Assembly: GCA_016177705.1 (NCBI GenBank)
Contig: JACOUT010000014.1
Coordinates: 124,001 to 188,000, forward strand
Length of the DNA stretch: 64,000 nucleotides
Direction of reading: 5' to 3'
DNA from: Deltaproteobacteria bacterium
GTDB lineage: Bacteria; Myxococcota; UBA727; VGSZ01
Position 1 is the first letter of the stretch. Each line of letters starts with the position of its first letter. A program made the translations under genes and the position numbers. Positions 15,644 through 22,105 of this stretch are shown in pieces. The notes under the pieces were generated by a model. That model made no database searches. It was not told where the DNA came from and was given only the letters and a program-made list of their open reading frames with translations.

Positions 15644-16555
15644 GTGCCAGAGGGCGAGCGTCCGTCAGGTCCTCTCGAGATGCGTGCGCTCTTCACGACG
15701 GAGACGCCGTCTGGTGACCTCACGCGGCTCCTGCGCGCATCAGCGCGGGCGTCGCTGAAGCACACGGCGCTCCTCACGCGCGCGGAGACGATCGCCGCGC
15801 TCCCGCTGCGCGCGAAGCAAGCGCCCTGGCTCGACGCAACAGTGAAGCCGGCGCGCGTCGTCGACGGAGAGCCGCTGTTCTTGTGGGGCGACGTCGCCAT
15901 CGCGCTGCTCGGCGCCGCCGCGCCGCCCGTCGTGCCGACGGACCCGCGCTACATGACGTGCCGCGAAGCCGCCGCGTACTGCGGCTATCGCTCCGTTGAA
16001 GCGCTGCGCATGGCGGTGTCGCGCAAGCAGCTCGCGCCCTCCGCACGTCGAGGACGAACGCTTCTGTTCACGCGAGACGATCTTGACCGGCAGCTGCGCG
16101 TCGGTACCATGACGACGTTGCGGTCCGTTGATCAGGCGTCGTCCTTGAAGGAGAACGACGATGAACGACGGCAAGAAAACGACCTATCCCGGAATCCTCC
16201 GGGTGGGCGAGGGCGAGTACCAGGTCAGGGTGACGTACCAGTTCCCGGAGGGAGGACAGAGGGAACGCAAGCTGAGAGTGAAAGGGACTCTCATCGAGGC
16301 CGTGCGCGCGCGCGAAGACGAACGAGAGAAGATGCGCGTCGAGGCGGAGAGAGAAGCGAAGCAGATCGGCTACGGGATGGATCCGAAGCTCGCAGGGAAG
16401 GAGACCCTTTCGGTCTACTCCAGGCGGTGGCTGACGCACTTGGTGAGGACGGGAAGGAACCGCGTGCACGTCGTCAAGCAACACACCCACATTCTGACGA
16501 ACTTCATTCTCCCCGAGCTGGGAGACATGAAGGTGGAAGCGTTGACGAGACGTGA
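15644..16555 (+). CDS. excisionase-like HTH protein with anomalous 3' end
   Basis: The first about 155 residues are convincing. After an Ala/Leu-rich N-terminal region, residues 103-152 form an excisionase/MerR-type HTH (MTCREAAAYCGYRSVEALR, then RRGRTLLFTRDDLDRQL). Such proteins steer tyrosine integrases toward excision or regulate islands. After residue 160 the composition turns Arg/Gly-rich, and the frame stays open until 16,555, that is 395 bp into the integrase gene in another frame. Either the real stop has been lost by a frameshift, or the two genes truly overlap. GTG 15644 has GAGGTG upstream; ATG 15680 is the alternative. Confidence 0.6.
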   Translation: MPEGERPSGPLEMRALFTTETPSGDLTRLLRASARASLKHTALLTRAETIAALPLRAKQAPWLDATVKPARVVDGEPLFLWGDVAIALLGAAAPPVVPTDPRYMTCREAAAYCGYRSVEALRMAVSRKQLAPSARRGRTLLFTRDDLDRQLRVGTMTTLRSVDQASSLKENDDERRQENDLSRNPPGGRGRVPGQGDVPVPGGRTEGTQAESERDSHRGRARARRRTREDARRGGERSEADRLRDGSEARREGDPFGLLQAVADALGEDGKEPRARRQATHPHSDELHSPRAGRHEGGSVDET

Positions 16556-17354
16556 CCTCGTCGTGTGGATGGAAGAGCTCGGCGACAAGCGGATCAAGAC
16601 GAAGGACGGCGATAGGCCCTACGCGAAGCAGACGCTCACCGGGGTCTGGGCGACGTTCCGCACGATGCTCCACGACGCGCTGGTGCTCTGCGACCTCAAA
16701 GACGACCCGACGCAGGGGCTCCGTTTTCGAGTGCGGGGGCTCGAGCCGGTCGAGAAGGACGTCCTGACGAAGGAGGAGCTCGCCAAGGTGCTCACCGCGA
16801 CGGAACACGAGAGCCCGGACATGCGCGCCATGATCTGGGTCGGGTTCACGACGGGGATGCGCTTCGGTGAGCTCAGCGCTCTGCAGTGGAGCGACATCGA
16901 CTTCGAGCGTGGGCTCATCCACGTCCGAAAGTCGCAGGTGAAGGGCGTCGTCGGTCCGACGAAGACGTCTTCACGGCGAACGGTGCCGCTCCATCCCGTC
17001 GTCGCGGGGATCCTGACCGCGCACAAGGCGTGGCAGGAGATGAATTTGGTGCGCGGTCGCGAGACCGGGTTCCTGTTCCTCTCGGAGCTTGGCGGGCTGC
17101 GCTTCTCGAACGTGTTGACGAAGCCGCTGAAGAACTGCGTCGTGCGCGCGGGGATCGGGGACAAGAAGGTCACGTCGCACACGATGCGACGGACGTTCAA
17201 CAACCTCGCGCGCCAGGCGGCGGGCGACATCGTGGCGAGGTCCATGACGGGCCACACGACGATGGAGATGACCGAGCACTACAGCCACGTGACGTTGGAG
17301 GAGAAGAACAAGGCTGTGGCGAAGGCGCTCGGATTGCCCGAGATGACGACGTGA
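16161..17354 (+). CDS. tyrosine recombinase (island integrase)
   Basis: A 397-residue integrase. The N-terminal 75 residues hold an Arm-DNA-binding-like part, residues 80-190 are the SAM-like core-binding domain, and 200-385 the catalytic domain. All active residues are visible: Arg234 (TGMRFGEL), Lys268 (PTKTSSRR), His340/Arg343 (HTMRRTF), His365 (GHTTMEM) and nucleophile Tyr374 (TEHYSH). It reads toward the tRNA-Pro gene 85 bp away, the usual layout for an element integrated at a tRNA 3' end. The start lies within the open frame of the preceding excisionase-like gene. Confidence 0.92.
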   Translation: MNDGKKTTYPGILRVGEGEYQVRVTYQFPEGGQRERKLRVKGTLIEAVRAREDEREKMRVEAEREAKQIGYGMDPKLAGKETLSVYSRRWLTHLVRTGRNRVHVVKQHTHILTNFILPELGDMKVEALTRRDLVVWMEELGDKRIKTKDGDRPYAKQTLTGVWATFRTMLHDALVLCDLKDDPTQGLRFRVRGLEPVEKDVLTKEELAKVLTATEHESPDMRAMIWVGFTTGMRFGELSALQWSDIDFERGLIHVRKSQVKGVVGPTKTSSRRTVPLHPVVAGILTAHKAWQEMNLVRGRETGFLFLSELGGLRFSNVLTKPLKNCVVRAGIGDKKVTSHTMRRTFNNLARQAAGDIVARSMTGHTTMEMTEHYSHVTLEEKNKAVAKALGLPEMTT

Positions 17355-17382
17355 CGACGCGACTGGCTTAGCCAGGTGAACG

Positions 17383-17417
17383 AACGCCCAAGTACAGTTT
17401 TCACTGGCTTGGGCGTT
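17383..17417 (+). terminator. hairpin after the integrase gene
   Basis: Perfect 10-bp stem AACGCCCAAG / CTTGGGCGTT with a 15-base loop, 29 bp after the integrase stop. There is only a short purine-rich stretch afterwards and no T-run. It could be an integrase terminator or part of the attachment region next to the tRNA. Confidence 0.5.
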
Positions 17418-17439
17418 GTGGAAGTGGTTGAAAAGAAAG

Positions 17440-17516
17440 TGGTCGGGGCGACACGATTCGAACGTGCGACTTCCAGTACCCAAAACTGGCGCTCTACCAA
17501 GCTGAGCTACGCCCCG
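17440..17516 (-). tRNA. tRNA-Pro (anticodon UGG), CCA encoded
   Basis: Read on the minus strand it folds as a full cloverleaf: acceptor CGGGGCG/CGCCCCG, D arm GCTC/GAGC, anticodon stem CCAGT/ACTGG with loop TTTGGGT (anticodon TGG), T arm with GTTCGAATC, discriminator A, and CCA at 17442-17440. The 3' end faces the integrase, so this gene is the attachment site of the island on its left. The second copy of the tRNA 3' end must lie left of the window. Confidence 0.92.
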
Positions 17517-17641
17517 GTTTCGCCGTTGTCCCACGCGCATCCGACCAGCACAACCGCGTCCCGCCGCATCCCGCCGCGCCCGCGCGCCGCGGTAGCCCGA
17601 GGTGGGACACACTTGCCGCCGAACCTCCGACCTCGCTACCT

Positions 17642-18211
17642 ATGGGCATGGTGGCCGACATCCAGCCAAGCCCGGCCCGCCTGCAGCGGCGCGCGCACAT
17701 CCTGGAGGCCGCCCGCGCGCTCCTCGGCGCCCGCTCGCCCGAGCCCTTCGACCCGGTGCGCTCGCCCCTGTGCGCCATCGACGTCGTCATGGTGGCCGGC
17801 AGCCCCTGGCTGAAAGACGGCCTCGAGCGCGACTTCGCCAAGGACGAGAGCGGCTACCGCAAGATCGGCGGCGGGGCCAACGCTCCCACCCAGGCCTACT
17901 TCTTCCGGTCGCCCTCCAACCTGATGCACTACCTGAAGCGCACCGGCTTCTACGTGCCGCGCGGCAGCCGCCCCGAGCCCTCACCCGGCATGGCCTGCTT
18001 CCTCGACTGGGACGACCGCGGCCGCTTCAATTTCACGCCCGATCGTTCAGGCATCATCGTCGACACCAAAGAGGGGCAGGTGTCGCGCATCGTGGTGGCC
18101 AAGCGCGCCGACCCGGCCGACAAGGCCTCGGCGCTCGTGGTCACCGCGCTCGCCGTCGCGCCCGGCGACGCCAACGACCGCGCGCTCATTGGCTATAGCG
18201 ATCTCCCCTGA
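17642..18211 (+). CDS. DUF1287-like protein
   Basis: A 189-residue protein without clear signal peptide. It carries the features of DUF1287 proteins: a central NLMHYLKRTG segment after a conserved Asp/Lys-rich stretch, then PSPGMACFLDWD and an SGIIVD strand. In that family the fold is NlpC/P60-like, but the usual Cys-Thr-Asp-Val motif reads CAIDVV here. It is the first gene outside the tyrosine-integrase island. The ATG at 17642 or at 17648 may be used; neither has a strong ribosome binding site. Function unknown, possibly a cell-wall amidase relative. Confidence 0.5.
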   Translation: MGMVADIQPSPARLQRRAHILEAARALLGARSPEPFDPVRSPLCAIDVVMVAGSPWLKDGLERDFAKDESGYRKIGGGANAPTQAYFFRSPSNLMHYLKRTGFYVPRGSRPEPSPGMACFLDWDDRGRFNFTPDRSGIIVDTKEGQVSRIVVAKRADPADKASALVVTALAVAPGDANDRALIGYSDLP

Positions 18212-18226
18212 CGAACCTGCCGAGCG

Positions 18227-18511
18227 CTACTCGCCCGGCTTCTTGTCCCGGCACTTGTCGCCGAGGAACGACAGCAGGCGGCTCTCGAGGTCGGCCGGCA
18301 CCTTCTGCAGCAGCGTGGCGCGCGCCTGCGCGGGCGCGAAGCGGTACTGCCGCAGGAAGGCCACGCAGGGCGCGCACTGCGAGATGTGATCGTCAAAGGC
18401 GAGGCGCACCTCGTCGGGTAGTTGCTCGTCGACGTACTCGCCGAGCAGGCCCACGAGCTTGCGGCAATCGACGTGCCGAGGCTCCTTCTTGTCGTCGTCC
18501 CGGGCGGTCAT
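18227..18511 (-). CDS. anti-sigma factor, zinc-finger (zf-HC2) type
   Basis: A 94-residue protein with the ZAS zinc-binding pattern near residues 16-50: an early Cys, then HISQCAPC. Such proteins bind and hold an ECF sigma factor. No transmembrane helix follows, so this is a soluble anti-sigma factor. Its ATG overlaps the stop of the sigma gene by four bases (ATGA), the typical arrangement of sigma/anti-sigma pairs. A signal such as redox change at the Cys/zinc site could release the sigma factor; that is family knowledge. Confidence 0.85.
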   Translation of the reverse strand: MTARDDDKKEPRHVDCRKLVGLLGEYVDEQLPDEVRLAFDDHISQCAPCVAFLRQYRFAPAQARATLLQKVPADLESRLLSFLGDKCRDKKPGE

Positions 18512-19125
18512 CGCGGAGGGTTCCCCCGAAGCCCCTCGTCGAGGAGCTGGCGTAACAATAGCCGAGCCCGGTGCAAGCGGCTCTTGATGGCCGGCACCGT
18601 AGTGTTGAACTGATGCGCCAAGTCCTCGTGCGATGCGCTCTCGAAGGCCCGCAGCAGGATCAGACTGCGATCCTCGGCCGTTAGCCGGTCGAGCGCGGCG
18701 TCGAGGGCGCCCTCGACCTCCCGGCTGTGCAGGGCGTCATCGGGGCGGCGCGCCCACTGGGTGAGGGCATCGAAGGGGGAGGTGCCGGCCGTCGAGAGGC
18801 GCGGCTCCAGGTCGTAGGTGTCCCCCTGCGGCTCGGGCTTCTTCTTGCGCAGGCGCATCAGCGCGTGGTTGGAGGCCACCCGGTAGAGCCACGTGGAGAA
18901 GCGCGCGTCGCCGCGGAAGGTGCCGAGGTGGGAGAAGGCCGACAGGAAGGTCTCCTGCACGATCTCCTCTGCCTCCGCCGGGTTGCGCAGCATGCCGAGC
19001 GCCAGCGCGTAGACGTTCTTCTGGTGGCGGCGCACCAGCTCCTCGAAGGCCGGGTAGTCGCCGGCCTGCGCCGCTGAAACCAGGGCCTCGTCCTCGTTCT
19101 TTGGGCCGGCGGCGTCGCGCGACAC
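18508..19125 (-). CDS. ECF-type RNA polymerase sigma factor
   Basis: A 205-residue sigma-70 family protein. Region 2 (about 25-95) contains FEELVRRHQKNVYALALGM and the -10 recognition part FSTWLYRVASNHAL. A variable linker of about 40 residues follows. Region 4 (about 140-195) contains DRSLILLRAFESASHEDLA and the -35 helix TTVPAIKSRLHRAR. It is cotranscribed with the downstream zinc-finger anti-sigma gene and, 9 bp upstream, preceded by the double-FHA gene in the same direction. Regulon unknown. Confidence 0.92.
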   Translation of the reverse strand: MSRDAAGPKNEDEALVSAAQAGDYPAFEELVRRHQKNVYALALGMLRNPAEAEEIVQETFLSAFSHLGTFRGDARFSTWLYRVASNHALMRLRKKKPEPQGDTYDLEPRLSTAGTSPFDALTQWARRPDDALHSREVEGALDAALDRLTAEDRSLILLRAFESASHEDLAHQFNTTVPAIKSRLHRARLLLRQLLDEGLRGNPPR

Positions 19126-19134
19126 GTCGTCACC

Positions 19135-20250
19135 CTACTGCTGGAAAAACAAGAAGGCGACACCAAAGGCGAGCCCTGCGATGGCGAGCACCGCCAGCAC
19201 GATCAGCCCGATCTCGACCGGGCCGACCGCCTTGGACGGCGGCGGCGGCTCGTCGTCGTCGTCGAAGGCGCCGGGCTCGGGGCCCTCGACGTCGACCGCC
19301 ACCGTACCCTGGATGCGCCCGGTCTTGGTGGGCGCGGTCGGCCCCGGGCCGGGCGGCGCCGGCTCCGCCTCGGCCTCGGGCTCCGGGGCCTCGGCCGACA
19401 CGCCACCGCTCTCGCCACCCTCCTCGTGCGCGCCCGGCTCGGCATCGCCGTCGCCGTCGGGGTCGGCCTCCTCGGGGCCCTCGGCGCTGGTGAGCTGCTC
19501 CTGGAAGGCCGGGATGTCGTCGAGCTTGCCCAAGAACTTGGCCGACGGATCGATGTAGGTGAGCCGCATGGCGCCGAGCATGATCTCGTCGCGGTCGCGG
19601 AGCGCCGTCGGGCGCGTGATGCGCCGGTCGTTGATGACCACGCCGTTCTTGCTGCCGGCGTCCTCGATGGTGATGTCGTTCCAGTCGCGCCGGATGATGG
19701 CGTGGCGACGCGACACGTTGGCGTCGTTGATCTGGAAGTCGCAGTCGGTGCCGCGGCCGATGGTGGCCTCGACGATGTCAGGCCCGACCTCGAGCTTCTT
19801 GCCCTCCTCGGGGCCGTTCATGACGCGCAGGTAGGGCATGGCGCCGGCGTCGTTGCCGATCTGCGCCAGCACCTCCTCCACCATCTTTCGCGCCAGCGCC
19901 TCGGTCTTCTCGACCGAGTAGTCCTGCGAGCGCTGCTTCTCGGCGTGGAAGGTGATCTTGAAGTGCACCAGCTCGACGACGTCGAGGTCGCGCAGCAGCT
20001 TCTTGCCACCCTGCCCCACCGGCTTGCCGTTGTGGCGCGTGCCGTGGGTCGACTTGAGATCCTCGAGGTACCACTCCTTGTTCTCGTAGGAGAACACGCA
20101 GTGGCTGCGGCTCACCGTCGACAGCGGCACCTGGATGTCGTTGGTCTGATCGCGCCCGATCGAGATCTTGTCCTGGTCGAACTCGTACTCGAACTCCCGC
20201 GGATCCTTACCGGGGATGGTCATCACCACCTGGAGCTTGACGGGGGGCAT
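19135..20250 (-). CDS. double-FHA-domain membrane protein
   Basis: A 371-residue protein with two FHA domains: residues 25-95 (IGRDQTNDIQVPLSTVSRSH) and 155-230 (IGRGTDCDFQ, then VSRRHAII and SKNGVVI). FHA domains bind phosphothreonine. A long acidic, Pro/Ala-rich linker (250-345) leads to one C-terminal transmembrane helix (345-368) and a short Gln-Gln end, so both FHA domains face the cytoplasm on a tail anchor. It lies 9 bp upstream of the ECF sigma gene. The partner may be a Ser/Thr kinase such as that at 55,505, but that is inference. ATG 20250 is preferred over the start at 20400. Confidence 0.88.
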   Translation of the reverse strand: MPPVKLQVVMTIPGKDPREFEYEFDQDKISIGRDQTNDIQVPLSTVSRSHCVFSYENKEWYLEDLKSTHGTRHNGKPVGQGGKKLLRDLDVVELVHFKITFHAEKQRSQDYSVEKTEALARKMVEEVLAQIGNDAGAMPYLRVMNGPEEGKKLEVGPDIVEATIGRGTDCDFQINDANVSRRHAIIRRDWNDITIEDAGSKNGVVINDRRITRPTALRDRDEIMLGAMRLTYIDPSAKFLGKLDDIPAFQEQLTSAEGPEEADPDGDGDAEPGAHEEGGESGGVSAEAPEPEAEAEPAPPGPGPTAPTKTGRIQGTVAVDVEGPEPGAFDDDDEPPPPSKAVGPVEIGLIVLAVLAIAGLAFGVAFLFFQQ

Positions 20251-20474
20251 GCGGAGGGTGCGTCTCGAAGGGTGGGATACCCTATCGGGACCGCCAGGGA
20301 GAAGCGGTGACGCTGGTCGCGTACCGGGCTGGCGCCGACGGAGCCGTACCGAGGCGGATGAAGAGCGCGGAGCGCGACGTCTTGGGTGGGGGACCCGCAT
20401 CGGGCTTCGCCCGTGTGCGCTGCACGGCCGCCCTACGGCGAGCGAGCGAAGCTCGCGGCCCCGGCGGCTGCGGG

Positions 20475-20498
20475 GGAGGGGCTGGCGACAGCCCCTCC
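20475..20498 (-). terminator. hairpin after TPR lipoprotein gene
   Basis: Perfect 9-bp stem GGAGGGGCT / AGCCCCTCC with a 6-base loop, 6 bp beyond the stop of the TPR gene. There is no T-run, so it is likely a stem of a rho-assisted terminator. The remaining 20251-20474 stretch is GC-rich and shows no gene. Confidence 0.5.
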
Positions 20499-20503
20499 GG
20501 AAG

Positions 20504-21682
20504 TTACTGGACTTCTAGGGCCTGCACGATGGCCTTGCAGTCGGCCACCTCGGAGCCGTGCTTGCTCTCGCCCGCGCACTTGATTAGGCCGCGGCAGTTC
20601 TCGAGTGCCAGGTCGCGGTTGAGCACGCTCTTGTAGTGCTTGGCGAGCTGGTAGTGCGACAGGCACAGCGTGTCGTCGAGCTTGAGCGCGTTCTCGCACT
20701 CGGTCACCGCCTGCTCGACCAGCCCCTTGTCGAACAGCGCCAGGCAGAAGCCGTAGTGGCCCTGGCCATAGCCCGGGTTCGCCACCAGCTGATCCATGTA
20801 CTTCTTGAGCGCCTCGCTCTTCATGGCGCTGCCGGCGTAGGCCTGCTGGATCTCGGTGGCGCAGATCGGGTTGTTCTTGTCCACCGCCAGACACTGGACG
20901 AAGTGGAACAGCGCCTCGTCGAAGCGCCCGATGGCCAGCAGCATGTGCGCGAGGTTGGCGCGGCACTCCTTGTTGGCCGGCATCAGGTCGAGGCAGCGCA
21001 CGTAGTACTGCTCGGCGTCGTCGATGAAGGTCTTCTTCTGGTTCTCGGTGGTGGCGACCTTCTCGGCGCGGTAGCTCATGATCACCCCCATGTCGCCGTA
21101 GCTCTGCGCGTGCTCGGGGTAGAGCTCGAAGATCTTGCGGTACTCGACCTCGGCGTTCTTGTAGGCCGGCGACGGGTCCTTGCCCTCGATGATCGCCTTC
21201 TGCCCGAGGCGCAGGTGTGAGAGCGCCAGGTTGTAGCGGGCGGGCAGGAAGCGCGGATCGATCTCGATCGCCAGGCGGAAGTGGTTGGCCGCCTCGGCGT
21301 AGCTCTGGTTCTCGAACTCGAGCACGCCCATGTTCGATCGCGGCTGCGCGAAGTCGTTGTTCTCGCGGATGGCGCGCACCCAGTAGCTGCGTGCCCGCTC
21401 GTCGTCGCCGCGGGCGTACCAGATGAGCCCGAGGCCGTTCAGACACTCGGCGTTGCGCTCGTTGAACTCGAGGCAGAGCTGGCAGCGCGTCTCGGCCGCG
21501 TCGTAATCCTGCTTGTCGATGTTGGCGATGCAGGCCTGCTCCTGCACCAGCTCGGGGCCGCTCTTGCCGGCCTTGTCGCCGCACATCGCGGCCCCGAGCA
21601 ACGGGGCAAGCGCCGCGGGCAAGAGAAGGCTAAGGAGGTGGGGACGGAGGCGGGCGATGGCGGATTCCATGACGGTTTTCAT
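20504..21682 (-). CDS. TPR-repeat lipoprotein-like protein
   Basis: A 392-residue secreted protein. The N-terminus is a signal sequence (HLLSLLLPAALAPLLG) ending at a Cys (AAMC), possibly a non-standard lipobox. The rest is a row of TPR motifs (for example NGLGLIWYARGDDERARSYW, SNMGVLEFENQSYAEAANHF, ANLAHMLLAIGRFDEALFHF) covering residues 45-390, with numerous Cys. TPR lipoproteins act as scaffolds in the periplasm, for instance in type IV pilus or secretion assembly. The exact role is unknown. ATG 21682 is chosen; ATG 21670 is nearby. Confidence 0.8.
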   Translation of the reverse strand: MKTVMESAIARLRPHLLSLLLPAALAPLLGAAMCGDKAGKSGPELVQEQACIANIDKQDYDAAETRCQLCLEFNERNAECLNGLGLIWYARGDDERARSYWVRAIRENNDFAQPRSNMGVLEFENQSYAEAANHFRLAIEIDPRFLPARYNLALSHLRLGQKAIIEGKDPSPAYKNAEVEYRKIFELYPEHAQSYGDMGVIMSYRAEKVATTENQKKTFIDDAEQYYVRCLDLMPANKECRANLAHMLLAIGRFDEALFHFVQCLAVDKNNPICATEIQQAYAGSAMKSEALKKYMDQLVANPGYGQGHYGFCLALFDKGLVEQAVTECENALKLDDTLCLSHYQLAKHYKSVLNRDLALENCRGLIKCAGESKHGSEVADCKAIVQALEVQ

Positions 21683-21686
21683 TCGG

Positions 21687-22097
21687 ATGCTCGGGTCGAA
21701 GTTGGGGGGGAAGGTAGCAGATGCCTGGCAAGGTGAGGCGCGACGCGCCACCAGCGGTATCGCCGCCGCGGCCGCGCGGGTTGCGCGCGCGGCGCTGGTG
21801 CTCCCGCTGCTCGTGCTGTCGCTCGCCGTTGTGTCGTGCGCCGGCGGCGCCGCGCCCGCGCTGCCTGACCCTGGGCAAAACGGCATCGCCTTCACGGTCA
21901 AGAGCGAGCCTGCGGGCGCCAGCGTCGTCGTCGACGGCGTGGTGGTCGGCGCCGCGCCCGTCGAGGTCAAGCTGCGCCCGGGGCCGCATCGCGTCCACGC
22001 CACGATGTCGGGCTACTACCCGGCGCCCTCGACGCGCGTGCAGGTCGGCACCACCGAGCCAGCCGAGGTGACGCTGCACCTGGTCGCCTCGCACTGA
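21687..22097 (+). CDS. PEGA-domain lipoprotein
   Basis: About 136 residues. A signal segment (ALVLPLLVLSLAVVSC) ends in a lipobox Cys, followed by one PEGA domain (FTVKSEPAGASVVVDG to HRVHATMSGYYP), a beta fold found on myxobacterial surface proteins and kinases. The start is uncertain: ATG 21687 lies only 4 bp from the divergent TPR gene start, and GTG codons just before the signal core are alternatives. The gene ends 8 bp before priA and is probably cotranscribed with it. Confidence 0.7.
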   Translation: MLGSKLGGKVADAWQGEARRATSGIAAAAARVARAALVLPLLVLSLAVVSCAGGAAPALPDPGQNGIAFTVKSEPAGASVVVDGVVVGAAPVEVKLRPGPHRVHATMSGYYPAPSTRVQVGTTEPAEVTLHLVASH

Positions 22098-22105
22098 GCC
22101 ACGCC

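Larger units (their letters stand above)
1..17440. mobile_element. integrative element at tRNA-Pro, left end outside
   Basis: The region is delimited on the right by the tRNA-Pro 3' end and by a tyrosine integrase and an excisionase-like gene. Most genes are on one strand with tight spacing and many small unknowns. Two large ParB-type proteins and a DpdA-like protein are typical cargo of integrative elements and large phages. The left boundary lies outside the window. Confidence 0.75.
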
